Assembly: GCA_944990035.1 (NCBI GenBank)
Contig: CALYLX010000036.1
Coordinates: 248,001-312,000, forward strand
Reading direction: 5' to 3'
Origin: Clitopilus passeckerianus
Lineage: Eukaryota; Basidiomycota; Agaricomycetes; Agaricales; Entolomataceae
Length of the DNA: 64,000 nucleotides
The translations under genes and the position numbers were made by a program. Under the pieces are notes generated by a model. That model was not told the origin of the DNA. It saw only the letters and a list, made by a program, of their open reading frames with translations, and did not search any database. Positions 48,265 to 59,400 of this stretch are shown here, piece after piece (the stretch's first letter is position 1; every line of letters starts with the position of its first letter).

Positions 48265-48960
48265 AGATATTCACATCTCCACCCACACTCATGAACTCTC
48301 CTCCATATACTGCCGTTGTGCCTGAACCTGCAGATCCGTCGCTCATCGGCTTATCTTCCAAACCCAAACCTTGACAGAAACTGTTTCGGGAGGGAATATC
48401 AGGGTGCTTCAAGGCTCGTTGGAACTCGGGGACCCCTGGGCGCAGATCTGACGGTTTATTGGGTAAACCAAATGTGTCTACATCAACTCGAGGATGCAAA
48501 GGGGCCGCATCCTCCGGCGAGTGCAAAGACTCAGTAGTAACCAGGGGGTGGTCCGCCTCAATCGCTTCTAAAGCAGATTCAAGCTCCCTAATCCTCTCAT
48601 AGAGCGACTTGTTCCGGTCTATCTCCTTGACAGAGAACCACGTGTATCAGATTGACCACTCGTCTCGCATTCCGGATAGCACTAACCTCCAGCTGACTCG
48701 GTCTCAAACAGGGCCATTTCCGCCCACCATTGATGCATTCGACCTTGGACCTACCACAGCCCTGGCAGGTGCAGCAGCATCTCTAACGAGGATTTTCGCA
48801 TCATATCAATTAGGTATTCCTGAAGCGAAGGCAGACAACGCACTATTTTCTGACGCCTGCACGTATAACATCCCGTTCTGACGATTCTAAATGTCTTGGG
48901 TCTTGGCGAGGCTTGATTTAGTGGAGAAGCTTCTAGAGACGTAGTCATCCCTAACCCCAT
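48265..48960 (-). CDS. Zn2Cys6 DNA-binding protein with coiled coil and NLR-type motif (3' end unresolved)
   Basis: Exons 48960-48844, 48782-48687 and 48625-48265. Joining the first two gives CYTCRRQKIRC and CQGCGRSKVEC, that is CX2CX6C twice, the Zn2Cys6 pattern of fungal transcription factors, with an unusually short linker. A coiled coil follows (EIDRNKSLYERIRELESALEA). The third exon ends with VYGGEFMSVGGDVNI at a phase-1 donor GTGCGC, exactly like the cyclin and NLR genes. Downstream on the same strand, an open frame ending at 47869 holds three hydrophobic segments (PTICFLLQPILVFLLL, VILTSGVLVF, AIFMGGACELVLGLAL) and may be the C-terminus, but the linking exons are ambiguous. A membrane-anchored transcription factor would be one reading. 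Confidence 0.65.
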
Positions 48961-50733
48961 GGCTTGTCAGTTTGCGAAGCAAAGAATGAGCGCTAAGTGG
49001 ATGAAACGAGATGACGGTCAGAACAGGAAGACGTTCTTCGGCGTTCTCCACGGCTTATATCGATCATCAAGGAGGTGTTGATGCTTGATATAGGTATGAT
49101 AGGAATCCTTGACGAACATTATCATCTGTGGATAATGTTCAGCGACAACGTCAGGGGAAACGACCCCATCCATGCTGTGCAGGGCTGGGCAACCACCTAA
49201 GCTAACGCGCCGCAACGACGTTCAACACGATAAGAGTGATTTAAGCGCTCGCAGGCGTAGATAAATCAGACGGCGCTAAGGATTAAGAGGAGTGTCAAAT
49301 TAACTGAGACTTGAAAACACCATTCTGTATAAGTTCCTGGATCGCCAACGTCACGCTAGCCGACACAAGGGAAGCCGACTACGATATGTAAACTTGATCT
49401 TCATATCAACAGACATAGAAATTGAGTAAGTGAGCACCACGACAGTCGACGATGATCTTGCTCGTGAGGCAGAACGGTGTCCGAAGCTATCGGAAATGAG
49501 AAACGCAAAACACACAGTGCAGAACCAAGAAATAGAACGTACCACACCTCAATTGAGGTGTTCCGTTTTTCCCATCCCATCTCTCCTCATATCAGCTCGC
49601 AATCCTAGACGATTGGGGCGGCAGACCGGACGGAAAACAAGCATTCGACAGGGAGAGCAAGTAGGCATGAATCCGACGATGTTTGGGATTCCATGATGTT
49701 ACAGGAATCTGTATGCCTCGAACGAAGGCAAAGACGACTCCCTGCGAGTTGCGACTCAAAGCCCGTGGCTGCAAGACTCGAAAGGTTGACATTTAGCGCC
49801 AGGTTTTCAATGCACACCCCAGACTGCAAGCTATTGACACGAGATCAGCGAATTCCTTAGCTACGCATGACGACCGAGATACGTACTTGGTAGCTCACCA
49901 ACAAACTTAAGGAACATATCCACACTCTTCCAGATGAAGCCGTGAGAGGGATGGCGCATTCGTCTTCGAAGACAATGTAAATTTGGTGGGGAGCGACTTG
50001 CATTCAGTCGTATAGGTCCGAGAACGTCGGCTGCGTCCAAGTAATAGTAGTTTCCGGACGAGACTGCGAGTTCTCAGGTATGGACGGGAGCTCAAGACCA
50101 TGTATTTGACGTACGCATTCACCGCAATACAGTCGCCTTCCGAGCCAACGAGCCCAGTTGGAGGAAGAGCCGGAGAGGGAGAGAGGGAGAGAGAGACGCG
50201 TTGTTGGTTCTTGGTTCGTTTGCTCTCGTTCTTGTCTTCTCTGGGGTTGCTACAGGTGAGATATCGCGTTTTCCCAGAGGGGAGTTTGTCTCGAGAAGGG
50301 GAGAGATACCGTATAGCCTAGTCTTCGGTGAGGAATAAGAAAGAGGATACGTGATGGAGAATATCTCGACGCTGAAAGCGATATGAAGCGAAATGAAGGC
50401 AAGCTAGGTAGGAGGATAGCTTGACGGGGGTGTTACGCAGTAGAAAACATGCGAGCTGGAGAGGAGATAGAAGTCGAGACTGCGGCACGGATGAACCCAT
50501 GTTTTCGTTCCCTGTTACGACGATTAGCTGCGTTTCTTGAATGAATGAAAATGAGTGAACGAAGAAACGAAGGACCGAGAGAGATTGTTCGTGTGCTCGA
50601 AACCGAGGGTAAAGGGGTAATCCGCAACACGACGCGAACGGGGTCATCCAAGGAAGAGAATACGGGAAAGGCTGACGGTGAGATAGGGATGGAGAAGAAG
50701 AGAGAAGGCGAGGTCGATAATTTGAAGGTGTAC
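48961..50733. other. intergenic, no supported gene
   Basis: Short frames on both strands without similarity. It includes a GA-rich stretch near 50165-50195. Confidence 0.4.
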
Positions 50734-50973
50734 TCAATCGTCACCCGTTCTTCGATGTCCTGACCGGCCCGGATCCACAGCCAAATCATACCAAACGTCC
50801 TCGAGGCTCTCCAAAGGAGGCAGCCAACCAACCAACTCCCGCGCATCCTTTTCTTTTCATCTCGCGGCTTCCTCATTCTGGACCCAAGCCCAACTCTCTT
50901 CAGCCCAATCTTCACCCAGGAGCGCCTTCTCCCACCTCGCCTTGCGTGGAAATTCCCGGGTGCCTTCTAGATC
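50734..50973 (-). pseudogene. possible gene remnant with in-frame TGA
   Basis: After an acceptor-like CAGTCAG the minus strand reads a protein-like frame (FPRKARWEKALLGEDWAEES, AWVQNEEAAR), then TGA at 50859-50857, then continues in the same frame (KEKDARELVGWLPPLESLED, VWYDLAVDPG) to a stop at 50734. The composition on both sides of the stop is protein-like. The family was not recognised. A single base change or error could explain the stop. Confidence 0.3.
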
Positions 50974-53365
50974 CTGACTGTAGGTGCTCCTGCTTCAAGA
51001 CTAGGCTTCGTTCTCTCCAAGGTACATCCTCCTGAAAGGGAATTGTGTTAAGTTTTCTGGCGGGTATCTTGGAGCATACTGCGAACTTACCCGTTCGTTG
51101 GGCATGGAATTTTCGACTTGTTGGCTGATTGGGGGTTAGCTGACATACAGGCGGGAAGGAAGCTAGAGATGAGTGTAGCGTAAACCCATGTCGGCGAGCG
51201 AACCAGAGTCGTGGCTATCAAGACAGTAAGGATGCCACAATAACACCTCTTGGTCCGACTTGCATTCCCGGAGGTTCTGAAAAGGTTGAGTTCTGAGACC
51301 TGGTGGTTCTGGATCTGTAGCGGTACCAGATACATCAGCTAAAGATTAGAGAGAGGTTGTTGGTGAGAGTAACCTGTCAATAACGAGGCGTGCTCCTTCC
51401 CGGTCAACAGTCTCCGACGGGATCCCAAAATCGCCTAAACATGGGGCTGGTCGCAGGTACAGGCCGCGGATAAGTCGTCTTTAGCTGATCTGGCGTGTTT
51501 GAGGGATGTCGTTCAGTGAGTTTTGCTAGGTGGGAAGGCGAAGTGTGAGTCGATGGGATATGTGACGGGAAAGGAACAAACGCACCATATCGCGGAGTAT
51601 GGCTTTTTCATCCGACAATCAGAAGTCATCATAGATTCGTGGCCCATGTATAGGAAGCGTATTGACGCGCCCGGGAAGAAGTTTGGAGGGACCAGTCGAA
51701 GCGAGGTGGAGGTGAACCTCGAAGGATTCAGGCCTCACGTGTTTGTTCGTGTTGAGTCCCAAAGCTCTATAGATGCACGCCGTGACCGCGGTCGGCTCGT
51801 TGTTCACCATGTCGTGGTTCCCCTCTTTCCGACCTTCCACTTGGATCACACCATGGCGGCTCATACCAGCCACTGTCTGCCCTGCCTGCACCCACATCAA
51901 CAGAGGGAACTAATGGAATCCTGGGATCTACCCGACTGCCCTACTCGCTGCGTCGCTACAGTGTAACCCACACCAGCATGTCCTCGTCGTTGTAGCCCAG
52001 TACGCTGATGCTTGATACTGGGTCAAGGTCCTAGAGGAGGGAGCTGTACGACATGATGCACTTGCCTGGCCTGGGGAAAACGGATTTGAGAGGGTTTCTG
52101 TTGTATTTTTGATTTTTGAACCTTGTTGGTCAAGGTACGTTATGTCGCATTGCTCGTATCCGGGCTCTAGCACTGAAGCTTGACTTGCCGGTACCAGAAC
52201 ACGAGGTCTGTCGAGAGGGAAGCTGTTTGTGGTTACATGATCGATTCTACATGGTGACACGGCAGCGCCGAATATAGCTATAATTTTGCGATTTTAACAC
52301 AATTTCGTACAATTATACTGTCGTCTCTACTAATGTAACTGCCTATGATAATACCTACTTTATTAACCTTGAAACGACGGCCAATATACCCAAAGAAACA
52401 GGCCTTTGAAGTCGTCAAAAGGCCTTGAAGTTGTATTCAAAGTCAGCTGATGACATCGCCGCGCGTCGGCTATGTCCTGACCGAGCTCTGTAGACTTCGA
52501 ACCTCACGACTTCGAAAACCGGCTATGCCAAAAAGTAATAACCGGAAGTTTTGAAGTAGAATTTTCATTGAAGCGACTCACTCGGAAGCCAAGAAAACAC
52601 GGCAGAGATATATTTAGAATACTAAAGATATCTTTGGACCGCTAACCGAGTACCCGCGCATCAATCCGTCGGCTGATTGCCATATTTGGTAATGCTACGC
52701 CTGGAATTCGTCAAAGTCGATTACTTTCGACGGATGTCCACCATATGCTCGTTTCTTGGCATTAAAACTTATATTCCTATTCCTTTAACCTTTACCATAG
52801 ATAGAAAGAGTTCCTTATATGTACCATGGTCTGTGCACGATTTCTGTAGCTATAAAAGCCTGTATATTTGGTAGAAGAAATGCAAGTACTCTATAGACGA
52901 GATTCAGCTATCCCAGGGTGTGATAAGCCTAGATTTCGTTGCGAGCGAACTTCTTAGAGTCAGACGACGCAATCCCAAGTGGTTTCGAAGTCTTTCTATT
53001 GATTACCGAGGGTTTTGATCTTACCGCCGCGTGAGATCGCATTTGTGTTCATTATAACGCAATATATTCATTTGAAACGCTACTTTACATTACGAAGGCT
53101 ATCTAATAGTCTACGTACTTGTGTGAAGTGTGATATTAGTTGTACTAAGCCCCACGTACTCGTTGAGGGTTTTGGGATTTGATTTGATTGGTGTTCGCAC
53201 TTACCTTTCATTTCCCGACGCGCTCATCAATGGGGGATTGCATACGAACATCTCGTTGGCCTTCTGGCTCTTTCTAACCAAAGTATGTTTTATTGAATGC
53301 TGTGTGGAGATTCGAGTACTGACGCCCCGGCAGCCTCAGGATTGCGTCGCATTAAATTTAAGGAA
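50974..53365. other. gene-poor, AT-rich towards 52.3-53.3 kb
   Basis: No frame with similarity or splice logic was found. The frame at 51523-51966 has no ATG start and no partner exon. Confidence 0.4.
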
Positions 53366-53707
53366 CTAGCCGTCAGGAAGACCTAGCGAATTCATCCAGG
53401 CCGAGTTGCCCTTTGGGGTACGTGCTACTACTTTCCTGAGGTTTTCCTGGAGCTCATATTCCTCGTCGTAGACCTCGCCGCTCTCACTTCCGGGATCTCC
53501 GTCTGGACTTTCCTTTGGTTGACGAGCAGCAGGAAATGTAGGGACGGAGAGTCCTGTCCGAGATGGGATGTCGCTTCGTGCAATAGGATACGAGAGGTTC
53601 GTTATAAGCTGTTCTCCATTTCCTTCTTTGCTAACTTGTGCCGAATCAAGACTTTCGACACTCGTTCTCGCTACGACGTGGCCCAGTTCACACCGACCCT
53701 CCCTCAC
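53366..53707 (-). CDS. possible orphan C-terminal exon, unknown
   Basis: A 113-codon open frame without a clear ATG. It has plausible protein composition (acidic SGEVYDEEYELQENLRKVV) and a clean stop. No upstream exon was found. It may be the end of a gene whose 5' part I could not recognise, or chance. Confidence 0.22.
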   Translation of the reverse strand: MREGRCELGHVVARTSVESLDSAQVSKEGNGEQLITNLSYPIARSDIPSRTGLSVPTFPAARQPKESPDGDPGSESGEVYDEEYELQENLRKVVARTPKGNSAWMNSLGLPDG

Positions 53708-54840
53708 TCTTCAGCGACAGCGTAAGCTTGTGTCAACCAAAAGAACTCAGGAATACTGAATATGGTGCATATATGATTCAGCTCGACCTTCTTCCGCTCC
53801 TATAGTTGGCATATCTCCACCCCTCCTGAACCACGGCGACCTATTATTGTGCACCCTTCTTTGTACCGTATCCTGCTTGGCGGATATCACCTATGGTCTC
53901 CTTTTTCGTTCTCATTTATTTCCTTCCTCCTTACGTATATCTTTGGGCTTTCTATTTCCATAGCATCTCGTTGGTCACCCTTTCTGACGTCCCTCTTTCA
54001 GGTTCGCAGGTATCTTGTTGAATTCCGACTCTATACCGTGCGGTTGGCTGGAGAGAGCAATATGTTTGTCTCATTCAACCTGTGATGGAAGGAAGCTTGA
54101 GGCGTCTAGAGCGGAAGTTGTCGTTAGGATTGGGCCGAGAACGTTTGGCAGAAGAGGCGAGAGAAGCGGTGGAAAGGTACTTGATATCGATCTACCGTAT
54201 CATGCACGAGTCTAATCGAATACAGGTCTCTTTTCACAACCGATCCAGTCTATTCGTCTCCTTTTCTACTTCCGTAAAGGATTTGAGGTTGAGAATGCAA
54301 TAGTCGGCTCACTAGCTTGTACTCCGTTGATCGCACGAAGCGAAATTATCACTGCTCCCCATCGTTATCTCGTGCACACAGTGCGATGGAGGCAAATGGG
54401 TCAACTTTGTTACGGGGGGGCAGTTTTCGGGAGAGGCATATCGTACAAGAAGAACAGGCCAGCCTCGTAACTATAACGGATGGAAGGCGTTTGGAACACC
54501 GCGAAAATCACCAACAGAGTATCGTACAAGTAAAGAAGGAACACAACATACGAAAGGAAGCAGGTTGAAAAGTAAGTACCACAGACGAGTGGGATATACC
54601 GAACATGTAGCAAAAAACAACAGCATGATATCGTACAGAGAAACACGTTCTGGGAGGAAATTGGCCGAAATGGATACGTAGTAAGCAAGCGAAGTATGAA
54701 CAGGGGAAAGCATCAGGCAAATGGGGACGTCCTAATGGGTTCGACAGGGCGCTGTGTGGCGTTTGAACGAACGGTGATCTGAATAGACATGGACGACTTA
54801 CAATGAATTTGAAACCAGTAACCGCAGGTTGCTGCCATCG
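53708..54840. other. intergenic, no supported gene
   Basis: Only short frames. It contains the 3' flank of the HET gene. Confidence 0.4.
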
Positions 54841-56435
54841 CTACTTGATATATAGAGTCGTCGGTTCTTTGAGTTTGTCGGGAAGGACTAGTTTGATATG
54901 CTCTTTGGTTGGAATCCTCGTCCAGCGACCGTCCTTGTAACACAGCATAATAGCTAGGGTATTTGGCCTAGCGCTTACACCGTTCAAAATGGCAAGGCCA
55001 AGAAAATCGTACCGGCCCAGATCCGACGATTCCACATCAACAATAATCTGTCCCAGCTCCTGAACCTCCAGATCCAACCGACCTGCTTCCTGCGTAGAGT
55101 AAACATACTCAACAGCGTAAATCGGAAGCTGGATACGGAGTCCACGATTGGTGAGCATGTGAGGTTCATCGAGAAAACCTTCTCGAGACTCATCGATACC
55201 CTCAAAGGGGCGAGCAGAGAAGCAACGTAAACTCGCTGCGAGCATGCTGTTGTGAGATGACGGCTGGCCCAGCCAGGCGAATAACGATGCGTCGGGGCTA
55301 CGTTGGAGAATCTCGACTTGCAATCGATAGAATGCCATGGCACCCTCTCCGTAGGCGATGGAAAGCGGGATGTCGAGTAGTCCAATGAGACAGTAGGCGA
55401 TGTCTTCAGTCCGAGTCGTTCTCCGCTTCGATGCCCATACGAGGGCCTCTCTGGCATGAGTGATGCCAGGAGAAAAGTCGAGGAGATGGTTGGCAGAGAT
55501 CCCTGTGATTTCTGAGATAGTTTTCCAGAGTGGAACGTCGAGAATGTTGTCGCCAACTTTGTCGTTATCAGCGGACTCTGATCGCTGGGGCGTTATGCGA
55601 AGCCACGATGCTCCAAAGAATACGAGTTTTTTGGGCGCCAGGAGTTCCTGGAGCGTCCAGCCCCTGGTAAACCATGGGTCCTCTTTCAGGGATGACAGCC
55701 CCATGGTGTCGGCGAGGTGTACGATGCAAACCTTGGACCGGCGATACCAGTTAAACATCGATCGGATCGACTCCTCTAGCTCCGCGCTCCTGCTCTTGTC
55801 GATGCAGCCAGTGTCAAACCAGACGAAATTGCAGCCTTGCTGTCGTGCAGCACTGCAAAATTCAACGAGTTTAACAAGGTCCGGGCAACCGTCACGTTGT
55901 TTGTTTGAGATCCTGCCGCAGAACCCCTTCATTGCTTCGAGCAATCCGAAGTCCTTCACCTTGTGCTCGGGCCGCCTCGTAGCACAGCTCCCCCACACTT
56001 GAAGGATTTCTCTGCTGTTCCGCACCGTGTCTCTTTCTCCAGTGCTTCCCGGTTGCTGAATATTTTCGGCACCAAGCTGCTCAAACTTCTGCACGTCGTC
56101 GAAAGTCAGTTCGCCAGTTGAGAGCCATCGATGAGAGAATATTGCGTAAGCGGTCTGTTTAATGATCCAAACCTTGGTACGATTGGAAATGACCTCGAAC
56201 GACGGCAGGACATTCATGGAGACCTGTGTTTCGATAAATTTGTCGATGTCAGGCTGCAAGATTTCCTTGAGGGCGTTCCTGCGCAATAGTTTCATATCTC
56301 TAAGGTGCAGAAGATAGATTGGGACTTCGTTGAAGATATACTCGTCGATGATGTTGTTCATATCTTGAGTGCCAAAATATCATCGACCAGGGCCAGACAC
56401 CGGAGAGCGGTGATAGACTTGCCTCGGGAGCTCAT
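54841..56435 (-). CDS. HET-domain (heterokaryon incompatibility) protein
   Basis: A long exon (from 56361) of 506 codons carries the HET domain: AYAIFSHRW, WFDTGCIDKSRSAELEESIR, SMFNWYRRSKVCIVHLAD, WFTRGWTLQELLAPKKLVFF and TEDIAYCLIGLLDIPLSIAY. HET proteins trigger cell death when incompatible strains fuse and are often paired with NLRs. Upstream, from ATG 56435, an in-family N-terminus (MSSRGKSITALRCLALVDD) is in a frame one base off that of the main ORF. The shift falls near CTCAAGATATG (about 56362-56372), and one extra base there would join them. Either a base is missing in the assembly or translation starts at the Met at 56361. An acceptor-like CTAAG at 56439 connects this exon to the micro-exon chain upstream. 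Lowest-risk start: 56361. Confidence 0.85.
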
Positions 56436-56493
56436 GGTCTTAGATATGCAAACTTAGCAGAAGCGTTTCGCCAGAGCTAAAGGTAGGACCTAC

Positions 56494-59400
56494 TTCCTGG
56501 AGAGGACGGGGTGCATACACGGTCAGGAATCTACTGGATACTTTCGACAGATTCACTTACGGACTGAAGGCGCGAGAATGGGAGGATGTGGTGAGCAATC
56601 TTGTGCATATGTTCAACGGATTACCTTACTCTCTGAAGACACGAGAGCAGGCAGACGTGGTCAGTATTCCTGTGCATCCTATCAACAGATTCACTCACAA
56701 TCTGAAGACGCGAGAACGGGCAGACATCGTCAGCATTTCAGGGTATAGGTTTGGCAGATTGGCTTACACGCTGAAGACACGAGAGAGGGCAGACATGGTC
56801 AGCAATCGCAAATGCCGTGCATTCTTTCGACAGGTTCACTTACTTCCTTGAGACGCACAAGCGGGCAGACGTCGTCAGCGATCCTGTGGATACTTTCAAC
56901 AATTCACGTACTGGCTGAAGATGCGAGAGCAAGCAGACGTGGTCAGCAATCGTCCGCATAATTTTGACAGATTCGCTTACACACTGAAGCCGCGAGAGCG
57001 TTCAGACGTGGTCAGCATTCCTCTATATTCCTTCGATAGATTCACTTACTGGCTGAGGGCACGAGGGCGGGCAGAGATGGTCAGCAATCCTGCGCATGCT
57101 TTCAACAGATTCACTTACGCACTGAAGATGCGAGAGCGGGCAGAAATGGTCAGCATTCCTGTGGATACGTTCGAGAGATTCACTTACACGCTGAAGACAC
57201 GAGATCAGGCAAACGTAGTCAGCATTGCTGTGCATACTATCACCAGATTCACTCACGATCTGAAGCCGCGAGAGCGGGCAGACGTGGTCATCAATCCAGT
57301 GCATACTGGCAACAAATTCACTTACTCCCTGAAGCCGCGAGAGCGAACAGACGTGGTTGGCATTCGTGCGCGTACTTTCAATAGATACACTTACTGGCTG
57401 AAGACGCGGAAGCGGTGACCCGTGGTCAGCAATCCTCTGCATACCTTCGACAGATTGACTTACGAGCTAAAGACGCGAGAGCGGGTAGACATGGTCAGAA
57501 ATGATCCGCATACCTTCGCCAGATTCGCTTACACACTGAACAGGCAGGAGCAGGCAGATGTTGTCAGCAATCCTGTCCATATTTTTAACAGATTCACTTA
57601 CAAGCTGGAGACACAAGGGCAGTTATAGTCAGCATTCCTGTGCATACTGCTGATATATTGACTTACATGCTGAAGACGCAAGAAAGGGCACACCTGGTCA
57701 GCAATACTGCGCATGCTTTCAATAGATTCACTTACTCCCTAAAGATGCCAGAGTGGGCAGAGGTGGTCAGCAACCCTGTGCATACCTTCAACAAATTTAC
57801 TGACAATCTGATGACGCAAGAGTGGGCAGACATGGTCAACATTCTTATGCATAGTTTCAACGGATTCACTTACTGGCTAAAGGCGCGAGAGCGGGCAGAA
57901 GTGGTCGGCATTCTTGTGCGTACATTCAACGGATTCACTCACGGACTGGGGACGCGAGACCGGGTGGACATGGTCAGCAAGCCTCTACATACCTTCGGGA
58001 GAATCACTTACTGGCTGAGAGAGCAAGAGCGGGCAGATGTGGTCAACAGTGCTGTGTAAAGTGTTAATCAATTTACTTACTGGCTGGAGACGCGAGAGCA
58101 GGCAGACATAGTCAGCAATCGTGCCCATACTGTTGACAGATTCACTTACTCGCTGAAGGGCGGAGAGGAGGTAGACGTGGTCAACAATCCTGTGCATACT
58201 TGCAAGGGATTCACTTACTCCCTGAAGATGTGAGAACGAGGAGAGGTGTTCAGCAATCCAGTTCAAACTTTTGACTGATTCACCTACTCCCTAAAAGCAC
58301 GAGAGCAGGCAGACATGGTCAGCAAATGTCTACATACTTTCGACAGATTCACTTACTGGCTGAAAACACAATAGCAAGACGAGATGGTCAGCAATCCTAT
58401 GCATACAGTGAACGGATTCACTTACTCCCTGAAGACGACAGAGTGGGCAGACATGGTCAAGAATCATGTGCATAGTTTTGACAGAATCACGTACTGGCTG
58501 AAGACTTGGTCAGCATTCATCCGCAAACTTTCAACAGATTGACGTACTGGCTGAAGACGCGAGAGCAGGCACACATGCTCAGCAAGCATGTGCATAATTA
58601 AAACAGAGTCACTTACTGGCTGAAGATGCGAGAGCGGGCAAGCATGGTGATGAATCCTGTATATATTTTTTGACGGAATCACTTACTCGCTAATGATGCG
58701 AGAGCAGGCAGATGTGTTCAGCATTCCTGTTCATACTATGAACAGATCGACCTACGATCTGAAGACAAGTAAGCGGGTAGACTTGGTCAGCAAGCAGGTA
58801 CGTAATCAAAACAGATTCACTTACTCCCTGAAGACACGAGGGCGGGTAGACGTGGTCAGCATTTCTGTGCATACCTTCGCCAGATTCACTTACGATCTGA
58901 AGTTAGGAGAGCGGGCACATGTGGTCAGCATTCCTGTGCATATTTCTATAGATTCACTTACTCCCTGGAAACACAAGAGCGGGCAAAAGTAGTCAGTATC
59001 CTTATGCACACTTTCGACGCGTTCACGTACTTTCTGAAGACCCAAGAGCCGGGAAGCGTGGTCAGGAATCCTCCACATGCTTTTGACAGATTCACTCACG
59101 GACTGAAGACGAGAGAGCGGGCAGACGAGTCAGGAATCCTCTACATACCCTTGACAGGTTCACTTACGTACTGAAGACACGAGAACAGGAAGGCATGCTC
59201 AGCATTCTTATGCACACTTTTGACGGATTCACTTACTGGCTGAAGACGGACAAGCCGGCAGACATGGTCAGCTTTCCCCTGCATACCTGCAACAGATTCA
59301 CTTACGACCTAAGAACACGAAAGCAGGCAGACATTGTCACTAGTCATCTACACCTTCGACAGACGGACTTACTCCCTGAAATCGCAACGGTGGGAAGACT

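Noticed and set aside
51523..51966. 147-codon plus-strand frame
   Set aside because: No ATG start, no partner exon, no recognisable similarity.
56921..58059. Plus-strand ORFs of up to 165 codons in the 69-bp array (repeats like DRFTYWLKTRERADVVS)
   Set aside because: 69 is a multiple of three, so any open unit reads as a repeat protein. Starts and stops are scattered, and the minus-strand splice pattern explains the sequence better.
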